A stretch of DNA of 64,000 bases from Leptolyngbya sp. SIO1E4 (lineage in GTDB: Bacteria; Cyanobacteriota; Cyanobacteriia; Phormidesmidales; Phormidesmidaceae): the NCBI GenBank assembly GCA_010672825.2, contig JAAHFU020000004.1, positions 372,001 through 436,000 of the forward strand, in the 5' to 3' direction. The notes under the pieces were generated by a model, which had not been told where the DNA came from, made no database searches, and saw only the letters and a program-made list of their open reading frames with translations. Shown here piece after piece: positions 18,318 through 26,810 of this stretch. Positions within the stretch are counted from its first letter, which is position 1. Every line of letters begins with the position of its first letter. A program made the translations under genes and the position numbers.

Positions 18318-18661
18318 AGGCTTGTCTACCATCCGTTCAACCATGATCTCGTTCGTCGTCCTAATGGTGGAAGTAATCTTAAAGGATTGGTGCATGGCGG
18401 CCCGAGTTCGCAACGCGCAGCGCATTACTTACGTCATACAGCCCGTTCCATCGCGCTATCAGTTGTCGTCTTGGGGGTAGTCGAGATCGCGGGGTGTCGG
18501 TCAGCCGGTCAGTTGGCTAATCAGGAGATCGGTGTAGCCCTGGCAAAAAAAATAATGACCACTAAGCTGATAACCATTGAGAATTCTGCCAGAAAGCACC
18601 TTTGCCTTTAGGAAGACTGGTTCGGCTCCCGGTTCCTTGGCGTATTTGCGCCGCGCCTTCC
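18318..18661. other. Unassigned stretch after the HPr-kinase-like gene
   Basis: 344 bp between convergent genes. A reading frame with no start codon near 18319 runs on into 18387-18611 (MVHGGPSSQRAAHYLRHT...); it has an uneven composition and no family resemblance I recognise. It may be the remnant of a gene. No terminator hairpin was found for either neighbour. Confidence 0.35.
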
Positions 18662-20713
18662 TCAGATCAGGTGCTGCCGCTGCCCTCCCTGACTGGCTCT
18701 TTTTCTCTCCCATGGTCGGGTGTGTATGATTTTCTCCTCACATCTTTCCAGGACGCGAATCACGTCGATCCACGCCTCCTTTACTTGTTTCGGGACTTTT
18801 TGGTCTTCGTGAAGCTGCCTTACATGGCTCTTCAGGTCTTGCCGGTGCATGGCCATGTACATGAACGTTTCCGCGCAGAACTCGGTGAAGCTTTCGGCCA
18901 TGTACTTCTGTCGACCTGAAGGCGACTTCATGGGATGGTCTGCCTGGTCGGTTAGCGGTAACCCCAGCATGTACTGTCCATTCTCCCTTCGGAGGATCAG
19001 CCATGCGTCGTAGAACTCTTTTCCATGCTTTGTTAGTGTCGCAGCATCCGACCTCAGCTTGTTTACCATCTTATCTCGCGTGGCGCGGGCTTCCTTCAGC
19101 TCTTGCTTCTTTCCGGCCACCCAATCGTAGTTCCCCACTGCGGATGACAGGCCCTTCTTCATCTGCCACTCCAGGTCCTTTACCTGCTTATGACATGCGG
19201 TTAGTTGCGCCCAGATAGTCCCTTTATTCGTCTCATTCGTCAGCTCACCTATTACTAGCATTTGCTGGAACGTTGCATGCCCGGTTTCGTGGATTACAGT
19301 TCTTAGGAAATATAACGGATTTGCCTCGTTTGCTACAGACCCTCCGATCTCGATCCGTTTATTCCCTGTTCTGTTGTACACGCCGCCCCCATAATTATTG
19401 TCCACAGTCGTTTGGCTGGTAAAGTCGATCCTGACGCGCCCTGCTAGATTGGGGTTTTTCGTAAAGTAGTTTCCGAGTGCCCTTAAGTTAGGGGGCCTAA
19501 GCAACATCTGGAGCCTGGACCCTACCTTTACGTTGTCTCCAATCACGATCTTCGCGTAGGCATTGAGGGCCGCCGTTGAATTCCCGACATCTTCTTTCCC
19601 GTTCAACAATGCTGCAAGTTTTGGTAGGTCATCTTGTGTCAGATTTATTGTCGCCGAGCTTCTAATGAGCTTCGCGATCGCTTGCTTGAACACTTCGGCG
19701 TTGACCCCTTGTGGTGCTGGTACGTTGCTGGGGTCATTCACCGGCTGGTTGTCCACCGTCAAGGTACGTTGCACTACGGTCTGGGTCGGGGTGCTTCCTT
19801 TACAATCCTTGGCCGCGCTTGGTGGGTTCACTGCCTGGCCTTTTTCCTGCACCACTTTCGTCAAGTCATCCGCCTTCAACCCTTGTCCCGTCGTAAACGC
19901 TTTCGCCTGAATCGATTGATGCAACCGATCCGACTGCGCCTCCGGTTGCGCCCGCACCCCACTAGAATCTGCTCTCTTCACCTGCCCCATCTGCGTCGGC
20001 AAGATCAGCTCTAATGGTTTTCCAATGCTCCGTGCACTAGTGCGCTCCGATTCCAAAGCCGTTAAAGCTTCTCCACCATTAATCCCAAGCTGGAGGGTTG
20101 ACTTCGCTTGTAGGGTTGCTGGTGCAGGCTTAGCTTCTTGTCTAGAAACTGGGGCTAACGGCGATCTCTGTAGGTCTGAAATACTGGGTTTTGTCTGCAG
20201 TTTCGCCTCTTGCACTTCCGGCCGCGAGTCTGCCTCCCCTTGCGTTGACTGAGCTGCAGCGGGGGTATGGATCTGTTCTACAACTCGGGAGGCTACCCGA
20301 TCTGCCTCTTGTTCATACTCGTCGTTTGGTTGCCCTATCTTTAACTTGGGTTGAACAGGGGCTGTTGGTTCGGCTGCCTGCGATGTTTCAGCATTGCGAA
20401 TGAGGATTTCCAACAAATTTGGTTGGGCTTTTGCCCGTGCCAGTCGTTTTTTCCTAGCATCGTCCATCTTGGCTTGCAAGACCCCTAATCTTTCCTGCTC
20501 TACAGGGGTAATGGTGCCATGCTTTTCCTTAAGCTGGAGTCTAAACCCCTCAGACCGATTCTGATTGGATGTTTCCTGTTCTATGGCCTCGTGAGTCGGA
20601 GGTTGATGAGCATCCTGTGTTGCTTTTACAGCATAAGGGCGTGGTGCAAACTGAGAACTTTTGGTTGGGCTTGGGGGATTCCAAGCAGAGGATTTTTGAA
20701 TTCTCTCTTGCAC
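18662..20713 (-). CDS. Degenerate DUF4157 (eCIS-core) protein with C-terminal HExxH metallopeptidase domain
   Basis: 683 residues, GTG start at 20713 with GAGG upstream, no signal peptide. Residues 1-300 are typical of DUF4157 proteins: FAPRPYAVK, LKIGQPNDEYEQEADRVASR (124-143) and a degenerate core (DSSGVRAQPEAQSDRLHQSI, AKAFTTGQG) that lacks the family's own HELTH motif. A separate C-terminal domain (about 335-660) has HETGH at 475-479 with a likely third ligand Glu607 or Glu611 in MAESFTEFCAE, a zinc-peptidase arrangement. Predicted toxin or effector of a contractile-injection-type or polymorphic system; no structural injection genes lie in the window. Confidence 0.78.
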   Translation of the reverse strand: MQERIQKSSAWNPPSPTKSSQFAPRPYAVKATQDAHQPPTHEAIEQETSNQNRSEGFRLQLKEKHGTITPVEQERLGVLQAKMDDARKKRLARAKAQPNLLEILIRNAETSQAAEPTAPVQPKLKIGQPNDEYEQEADRVASRVVEQIHTPAAAQSTQGEADSRPEVQEAKLQTKPSISDLQRSPLAPVSRQEAKPAPATLQAKSTLQLGINGGEALTALESERTSARSIGKPLELILPTQMGQVKRADSSGVRAQPEAQSDRLHQSIQAKAFTTGQGLKADDLTKVVQEKGQAVNPPSAAKDCKGSTPTQTVVQRTLTVDNQPVNDPSNVPAPQGVNAEVFKQAIAKLIRSSATINLTQDDLPKLAALLNGKEDVGNSTAALNAYAKIVIGDNVKVGSRLQMLLRPPNLRALGNYFTKNPNLAGRVRIDFTSQTTVDNNYGGGVYNRTGNKRIEIGGSVANEANPLYFLRTVIHETGHATFQQMLVIGELTNETNKGTIWAQLTACHKQVKDLEWQMKKGLSSAVGNYDWVAGKKQELKEARATRDKMVNKLRSDAATLTKHGKEFYDAWLILRRENGQYMLGLPLTDQADHPMKSPSGRQKYMAESFTEFCAETFMYMAMHRQDLKSHVRQLHEDQKVPKQVKEAWIDVIRVLERCEEKIIHTRPWERKRASQGGQRQHLI

Positions 20714-20850
20714 TTTCTTGCGCCTCGCAGATCTGGTGAACCACTAGCACTATAACTGCTGTCTAATGGTGAAATGCTGAATGGTCATTAACCTTCAACT
20801 CTTAACAAGACTTTTGAGGGAAGTACATCCTGGTTAAGCAAGAGAAAACG

Positions 20851-21023
20851 CGTCGTGATTATGTTGATTGAGCTTGTTGGCCAGCGAGTACCACTGCGAC
20901 GCCTAACAGTTGAATGGATGTAAATGTCTGCTGCAAGAAAATGTAGCTAATCAGCGTTGCCACAACTGGACTCAACAGCCCTAGATAGGAAGCGACTGTA
21001 GTGTTTAGTCTGCGGATGCTCTA
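20851..21023 (-). pseudogene. Truncated copy of the EamA transporter 3' end
   Basis: About 170 bp nearly identical to 23281-23460, the 3' end of the EamA-type transporter gene, with scattered substitutions and a 12-bp deletion. Only the last ~55 codons are present and there is no start, so it is a non-functional partial duplicate. Confidence 0.85.
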
Positions 21024-21070
21024 AACATGAATCCTTGCTCAAGGTTTTGGCCGCTTAAGACGCGATTGCC

Positions 21071-22762
21071 TTATCCAATAATCTTAAGTTTTAGGAAGCC
21101 AATATATTGGTCTCTTTTATTGTCTCTCTTCAAGATATATAGATGTGCTTGCCATAACTGTCTTTGCTGATCAGCGTAGAACCAAAGACTTAAATAATAG
21201 CTTTCGTCTTTATCCACACCCTTTAGTTGCCAGCCTGTTTGCTGAAGTTCACCCTGATAATGACTACATAGTGATGCAAATGGAAGCGACGTCTTGATAT
21301 GAACGATTGATGTTATTTCTCCAGATATTTTTCCACTCACTCTTTTCTGGACTATTTTTGTTTTTTCAGGACAGGATAAGTTCAGAAGCAGAGCTGAAAC
21401 CTGTTTGTCTTCGTTAATGTTTTCATATCGGTGAACTGAATCAACATTTGATGACAATGTCCAGCTAACTCTTAAATCGGTGCGGTTTCTAGATATTTGA
21501 TAGGCGGATATTCCGGCCTGCAGTTGACTTTCAGGATGAAAGAAGCGAGTCTCAATAAGGGTGCCTTTTTGAGAAGCTTCAAATCCCCTCTCTGTTAAAT
21601 ATCTGAATGGATCCCATTCAATCCAACCCAATTCAGTAAGCTGAGCAGCAAGTTCTTGATGCAGTTCATCATGAGGAATGGATGCATTCAGATACAGAGT
21701 AATTTGATCGTATTCTGGATTAATGAAGCTTCCTAGGAGTTGAGCCTGCTCCGGAAAACATAGGCCAATAGAAATTTCAGCAGGGCATTCCCCACTCCAT
21801 AACTGTTCATTCTCAGCAAAGGAAGATAAATTACTTGAATATAAACGCCAGAAAATATCTTCTGGAACCGAATTTATTGTGTCCTTTGGCTTTTCTGATG
21901 GTATAGAAATGAACTCATCGAAATAATTGATTTCCGTTAGCCAGAGATGAGCTAAGTAGAGAGTGGATTGGGTCTCATGCAATGCAAGACTCAACACGAG
22001 TTGCCACTCTTGATTTTTATGATCTGTTAAGTGCCAGATGCTCCAAAGGAGTGGCTCTCTTCCTTGACCAGAAACCTGGATCCAGCCTAGTTGAATTAAC
22101 TGTTTATTGTAGTCTTCCAGAACGACAAAACTGTCGGTTTGAATTTGAACGATCGCTTCGCTTTGCCAGTCTTTATCTGACCCACCTGATGTCTGCAATT
22201 TGACAGAGGTATTGGGCGAAGGGACAAGTTCAGGAAGTGGTGGAAAGTAGGATAGATCAGTACCTAGATCGTCTTGAATAAGGTTAGAAAATCCGCCACT
22301 AAAAATAAGTTCTGACTTAATCAGAGTTGTGGTTGCTGATAGTTCAGAAAAGGTTAAGGTGAGGGTGCTAAACGGTTGTAGATAATAAAACTCAAGGCGG
22401 TTATGTCCTTGGCTATGGCAAAACCTTGAATCCAGGAACGGGCGTCTTCCTGAATGATTTTCATCGGCTTTCCACGGATACCATCCCAGAGTGCGTAAAC
22501 GGCTAGAATACCAGCTTCTGGCATTCACAAAAGGGTTATGCACTTCTATCAAAAGAACATAATCATTTTCACCGCTTCGGACACTTGTGATTACACGACT
22601 TTGCTCTGGGAAGGGCAACTCAAGGGGTAGAGTCTCTGATGGTTGACCCAACCAAAACTTGACTCTTTGACTCTGAAAAGGATTTGGAAAAAGTATCCTT
22701 AGAGCTAGCTGTAAGGGTATCCATTGTGGGGAGGAGTTCATCTGTAGTGTTTTAGTTTCCAA
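21071..22762 (-). CDS. Unknown protein built of four similar ~100-residue repeats
   Basis: Up to 563 residues (TTG 22762; ATG 22741 would give 556). No family recognised. The protein appears to be four related units at about residues 48-142, 174-275, 333-436 and 461-545. Each has an 'LPFPEQ / LCFPEQ / LSCPEK' opening, a strand, then an 'L..LGW' motif (RLRTLGWYPW, QLIQLGWIQV, QLTELGWIEW, ELQQTGWQLK) and a strand ending in L..L..L. No signal peptide or membrane segment. Base composition is lower in GC than the flanks. A scaffold or binding protein is possible, but that is a guess. Confidence 0.7.
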   Translation of the reverse strand: METKTLQMNSSPQWIPLQLALRILFPNPFQSQRVKFWLGQPSETLPLELPFPEQSRVITSVRSGENDYVLLIEVHNPFVNARSWYSSRLRTLGWYPWKADENHSGRRPFLDSRFCHSQGHNRLEFYYLQPFSTLTLTFSELSATTTLIKSELIFSGGFSNLIQDDLGTDLSYFPPLPELVPSPNTSVKLQTSGGSDKDWQSEAIVQIQTDSFVVLEDYNKQLIQLGWIQVSGQGREPLLWSIWHLTDHKNQEWQLVLSLALHETQSTLYLAHLWLTEINYFDEFISIPSEKPKDTINSVPEDIFWRLYSSNLSSFAENEQLWSGECPAEISIGLCFPEQAQLLGSFINPEYDQITLYLNASIPHDELHQELAAQLTELGWIEWDPFRYLTERGFEASQKGTLIETRFFHPESQLQAGISAYQISRNRTDLRVSWTLSSNVDSVHRYENINEDKQVSALLLNLSCPEKTKIVQKRVSGKISGEITSIVHIKTSLPFASLCSHYQGELQQTGWQLKGVDKDESYYLSLWFYADQQRQLWQAHLYILKRDNKRDQYIGFLKLKIIG

Positions 22763-22867
22763 AAAGAATTAGATCTACTTTCTCCTCGTAGATATTTTAG
22801 GCATAGGCGTCGTGGCTTGGTGCATTCGCCGCTGACAACAGCGTGGCTCCTAGACTTAGATCAAGTA

Positions 22868-22913
22868 AACCCCCTTGATCTCGGCTCAGTTCAACCAAGA
22901 AATCAAGGGGGTT
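22868..22913 (-). terminator. Inverted repeat, probable terminator of the lipoprotein gene
   Basis: A perfect 12-bp inverted repeat, AACCCCCTTGAT (22868-22879) and ATCAAGGGGGTT (22902-22913), with a 22-nt loop and a short T-rich tail on the minus strand. It lies 36 bp past the stop of the small lipoprotein gene. The long loop is atypical. Confidence 0.5.
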
Positions 22914-22948
22914 AGAAAGGTATGGCTGAGTCCAAAGCTTACAAACAA

Positions 22949-23146
22949 CTAATCTTCTTGAGCATCCTCAAGATCTTCGGCATCCTCAAGATCTTCGGTA
23001 TCCCCAAGGTCGTCTTGTGTAGGTTCCTCTAATTCTTCTGCAGGTTCTCCGGGTTCTAGCTCCTGTGACTCTGGGCCGCTACAGGCAATGCTTAGCATTG
23101 ACATTCCAGCGATAAGGGGTAGTGCTATCCAACGGGTAAATTTCAT
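22949..23146 (-). CDS. Small acidic lipoprotein
   Basis: 65 residues: a lipoprotein signal peptide (MKFTRWIALPLIAGMSMLS) with lipobox SIAC at about residue 22, then a tail of almost only Glu, Asp, Pro and Leu with short repeats (DTEDLEDAEDLEDAQED). RBS AGGAGA lies 7 bp before the ATG. Function unknown; anchored to a membrane. The DNA of the tail is a short tandem repeat, so its length may vary. Confidence 0.75.
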   Translation of the reverse strand: MKFTRWIALPLIAGMSMLSIACSGPESQELEPGEPAEELEEPTQDDLGDTEDLEDAEDLEDAQED

Positions 23147-23285
23147 GAGCTTCTCCTAAATAGAGGCTTCAGGCACAGAGTACAAGGTTATCTGCTGAGG
23201 CAACTCTATCTTTGGGTAGAGACAGGCAATTTCAGTTGGGAAGTCAACTACCGATCCAACACTCGGGACATAAAACGAGCCGTGA

Positions 23286-24146
23286 TTATGTCGATTGGGC
23301 TTGTTGGCCAATTACGACGCTAGCGAGCACCACTGCGACGCCTAACAGTTGAATGGATGTAAATGTCTGCTGCAAGAAAATGTAGCCAATCAGCGTTGCC
23401 ACAACTGGACTCAACAGCCCTAGATAGGAAGCGGCTGTAGCGTTTAGCCTGCGGATGCCCCTAAACCAAAGTGCATAGGCCAGCCCGGTACCAATGAGGC
23501 CCAGATAGATAAAGCCCCAAAGATGAGTTCGGGTCACCTGTGTGAAGGGACCTTCGGTGAGTAAGGCGATGGGGAGCAAAATCAGTCCGCCAACGGTTAG
23601 CTGCCAGGCTGTAAAAACAATCAAAGAAACCGGAGACTTCCATCGCTTTACCAGCACTGTTCCCAGCCCCATAGTTGCCGCCCCAGCGATCGCGGCCACA
23701 ATGCCAATGCTATCTAACCTGGCCCCAGGCCCCAGCACCAACAGCCCTACCCCAATAAAGCCTGCGATCGCCGCTGCAACGGATATTTTGGAGGGTTTCT
23801 CCTGCAAAAGCTGCCACGAAAACAGCACCACGAGTAAAGGCTGAATGGCGCCAGCCGTGGCCGCTACTCCCCCGGGCAGACGATAGGCCGCCACAAACAG
23901 CAACGCCTGAAAAATCCCAATATTGAGACCTCCTAAAACCAAAATTCGCCACCACCAGACCCCTTGAGGGAGCTTTCTAAGGCCAATGGTTAGCAACAGC
24001 CCAATAGGGAGCGATCTCAATGCAGCCACTAACAGTGGATGATTGGGGGGTAAGAACTCTGTGGCCACTACATAGGTGGTGCCCCAGGACATGGGGGCTA
24101 ACGCCGTCAACAAAAGATCTGAGAAATGAGCCTTCGTTTGCTTCAT
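23286..24146 (-). CDS. EamA/DMT-family transporter
   Basis: 286 residues from ATG 24146, with ten membrane segments and two EamA halves (APMSWGTTYVVATEFLP at the start; ATMGLGTVLVKRWKSP in the second half). Metabolite exporter or permease of the drug/metabolite superfamily in the plasma membrane; substrate unknown. Its last ~180 bp have a degenerate duplicate at 20851-21023. Confidence 0.9.
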   Translation of the reverse strand: MKQTKAHFSDLLLTALAPMSWGTTYVVATEFLPPNHPLLVAALRSLPIGLLLTIGLRKLPQGVWWWRILVLGGLNIGIFQALLFVAAYRLPGGVAATAGAIQPLLVVLFSWQLLQEKPSKISVAAAIAGFIGVGLLVLGPGARLDSIGIVAAIAGAATMGLGTVLVKRWKSPVSLIVFTAWQLTVGGLILLPIALLTEGPFTQVTRTHLWGFIYLGLIGTGLAYALWFRGIRRLNATAASYLGLLSPVVATLIGYIFLQQTFTSIQLLGVAVVLASVVIGQQAQST

Positions 24147-24482
24147 GAACTTAGAAAATACGAACCGCAAAAAACTTCCAGGGCTGTAAACCCAAGGACA
24201 CGCTATCGCTTTCCAGGCGTTAGGTCTTGGGGGCCATCGTATTCTCCACCGTTCTTGATGCAGTTATTGATGCGGGTTGTATGCCGCTCATGTTTAGACA
24301 AAAATCTTTAGCATGGGGTGACTCAGCGCTTTAGAGGCATTTAGCTCCCCGGCAGATAATGGCGATAGTGAACTGTGAGACCTGTGTTGAAATGAAGTGA
24401 GTGCTGGGCGATCGCAGGCTTATTTGAAAAAATATCCAATAGGTTAATGGGCATGGAAGTTGCTTAGGTATGAAATCATAGC

Positions 24483-25280
24483 TTAATCAGAAGCAGGTTC
24501 AGTGTGGATATCCAGAAAGTGATTAATTACCGTGACAATCTCTTTAGGTTTGCTGAGTAAACCCAAAGAGATTGTTGCACCTGATTTGAGTATTAGCTGA
24601 GTATCATAGATTTCGTCTATATCGCTGCCAGGGGTCTCTACAATCTGAACGCGTTCAATAGCATCTAATTTTTCCTGTTTACTTTCGGATTGCAAAAACA
24701 TATTTTGGTACTGCAGGTATACCCAACCTGAATCTTTATCAAAAACACATGACATCAGCGGTTTGTGTAACTTAATCATCAGAGGCAAGACACCTCCTCC
24801 AACCAACATAAGCATGATGCCAACTGGATAAGCAATCCAACGATCATCTTCCTGAATCTGGAAGGAATTTTCTGCTGGATTATTGATGAAATTGTTGATT
24901 TTTGCAATATTGGAGTCTTCCCTTAAGATTCTAGAGGTCCGTAAATTGGTGATAGGAATTTTTCCCTCCTGAGTAATTAATAAAACTCGATGGTTATCCC
25001 CGTCAGGGTCGGGCCTTTCTTTGACTTCAGCACCTTGAAGCTGCTTGATTTGAGTAGTCTGGTTGCCGAATAAACCTGATAAAGTGATTTCGCAATTTAC
25101 TTGAGTTGGTTCAATGCGATCGCATTTCAGGGTTGTTAATTTACCAGTTACAAGGATATATACCAGCCCTAGCCCTAAAAAAATAGCAGGAACCGTAAGG
25201 GCACCAATCACCTCAACCCAGGAGGGAGGTCTTTGTATTTGAAGGCTTAAAACTCTAGCGGTCTGCTCAGTGATCTGCAT
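24483..25280 (-). CDS. Two-segment membrane protein, unknown function
   Basis: 265 residues from ATG 25280, with an AGAGG ribosome site. Membrane segments at about 24-46 (VIGALTVPAIFLGLGLVYIL) and 153-171 (YPVGIMLMLVGGGVLPLMI) flank a ~95-residue loop containing CDRIEPTQVNCEI; the C-terminal domain is beta-rich (DKDSGWVYLQYQN, ILKSGATISLG), like a PH-type domain. No family assigned. Flanking DNA is AT-rich. Confidence 0.65.
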   Translation of the reverse strand: MQITEQTARVLSLQIQRPPSWVEVIGALTVPAIFLGLGLVYILVTGKLTTLKCDRIEPTQVNCEITLSGLFGNQTTQIKQLQGAEVKERPDPDGDNHRVLLITQEGKIPITNLRTSRILREDSNIAKINNFINNPAENSFQIQEDDRWIAYPVGIMLMLVGGGVLPLMIKLHKPLMSCVFDKDSGWVYLQYQNMFLQSESKQEKLDAIERVQIVETPGSDIDEIYDTQLILKSGATISLGLLSKPKEIVTVINHFLDIHTEPASD

Positions 25281-25746
25281 GAATTTTTCCTCTCTGATCT
25301 CGGTCTTAGTCAAGAGGTTTTCTAGACTGAGTTTCCATTAGTGTAGATGCAGGACAGACGTATTGACATTGGCCTGCATGTATCGAAGTATATGGATAAA
25401 ACTCAGCAGCTATATTGAAACTTTCAATGTATCCATCTAATATGAGCGTACTATATGGATGACCCACAGCCTATCTACCTGATTTGACGAGATATCCTGT
25501 GGGTATTCAGTAGACATCTTGCACGAATAAAATAAGGCCCCCTCCTGTCCTCCAATTCTGGGGGATGCCGTGTTTCAACAGTCAAAAAAAAGAAGAAAGT
25601 GTTTGAAAATTTCCTAATTTTGGGAGATTAAGAGGCCACCTAGGATTGATGCAAGCGGTCTAGTCTATCCAACTAAATGGAGGTAGATAGATCGACAACT
25701 TCGATCTCATCATAGTTATGTAGAGATCACAAGAAAGGAGACATCT
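25281..25746. other. AT-rich intergenic region with dispersed repeat
   Basis: 466 bp with no ORF worth calling. It contains one copy of a ~115-130-bp dispersed repeat (25513-25640) and the ribosome site of the downstream methyltransferase gene. Confidence 0.5.
25513..25640 (+). repeat. Dispersed repeat K, copy 1
   Basis: About 64 bp (25517-25580) nearly identical, in reverse orientation, to 38881-38944 (CTTGCACGAATAAAATAAGG, then CCCCCTCCT and CCAATTCTGGGGGA). A diverged 60-bp extension ends in GGGAGATTAAGAGGCCACC, matching GGGGATTAGGGGACC in copy 2. Confidence 0.8.
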
Positions 25747-26595
25747 GTGTTTGATAAATTAGAAGAAATAAACTCACGTCCAAAGCCGTTTCAATTTTAT
25801 ACAGCAGCTGAGCTATGGACTGATGCGCATACATCAATGAAGATGCTTGAATATCATTTGAACGAATCTGTTGACCTTTCATCCCGAAACAAAAATTTTA
25901 TTGTCCTTTCTGTGAAATGGATAGTGTCTCATTTTGGAATAGAGGTGAATACAAGTATTGCTGATTTTGGTTGTGGGCCGGGATTGTATACAACCCTGTT
26001 TGCAGAAAATAATGCTGATGTTACCGGGATTGACTTCTCAGGCAGGTCAATTCAGTATGCAAGAAAGGTTGCTAATCAAAAAGGATTGAACATTAACTAT
26101 TTTCAGCAAAACTATCTGGAATTTGAGACTAAAAAAAGATTCGACATTATTACAATGATTTTTTGCGATTTTTGTGCATTGAGCCATGTCCAAAGGAAAG
26201 CACTGCTCGCCAAGTTTCACAAATTCCTGAAGCCCGATGGAGCAGTTCTGTTGGATGTTCATTCGTTAAATGCATTCAATAACAGGGATGAGTTTGTGAC
26301 ATACGAATATAACCAACTTGATCATTTTTGGTCTCCTGAAAATTATTATGGATTCCTAAACACATTCAAATATGAAAAGGAAAAAGTGACCCTTGATAAA
26401 TACACGATAATTGAAGAAAAAAGAACCCGTGTTTTCTATAACTGGCTACAATATTTCAGTCAGGATTCGTTACGGGAGGAGTTTGAAGAGAACGGATTTG
26501 ACGCCGTAGAGTTTTACTCTGATGTTGCAGGTTCGGCTTTTTCCTCAGATTCTCCTGATATGGCAGTTGTCGCGAGGAAAGCGGAGAGCACATAA
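25747..26595 (+). CDS. Class I SAM-dependent methyltransferase
   Basis: 282 residues from GTG 25747, with AAGGAG seven bases upstream. Motif I IADFGCGPGLYTT (71-83), acidic VTGIDFS (92-98), and the methyltransferase core up to FDIITMIFCDFCAL and LKPDGAVLLDVHS. The C-terminal third (ENYYGFLNTFKYEKEKVTLD) is not specific. Substrate unknown. Codon use is clearly richer in A and T than in neighbouring genes, which suggests horizontal transfer. Confidence 0.85.
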   Translation: MFDKLEEINSRPKPFQFYTAAELWTDAHTSMKMLEYHLNESVDLSSRNKNFIVLSVKWIVSHFGIEVNTSIADFGCGPGLYTTLFAENNADVTGIDFSGRSIQYARKVANQKGLNINYFQQNYLEFETKKRFDIITMIFCDFCALSHVQRKALLAKFHKFLKPDGAVLLDVHSLNAFNNRDEFVTYEYNQLDHFWSPENYYGFLNTFKYEKEKVTLDKYTIIEEKRTRVFYNWLQYFSQDSLREEFEENGFDAVEFYSDVAGSAFSSDSPDMAVVARKAEST

Positions 26596-26810
26596 TGCCG
26601 CTTAGCTGGCGCAAATTTTCTGACAACGGCTGACCAGGAACATTAAGACGCGCGACTCGAAGTTGTGGGGGAGAATTGGAAAGGACTCCAAAATCCTTTC
26701 CCCGTCAGTGTTCAGATAGGGGTTTACCTTTCTTGATGCCTAGCTGATTTGTGCCCATGATAGGATAGTCGGCCAGACTTGGATTAAGTACCGGATGGGG
26801 TGAGTAGACG

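Noticed and set aside
19563-20014. Several + strand ORFs inside the DUF4157 gene
   Set aside because: They are antisense shadows of a well-supported minus-strand gene.
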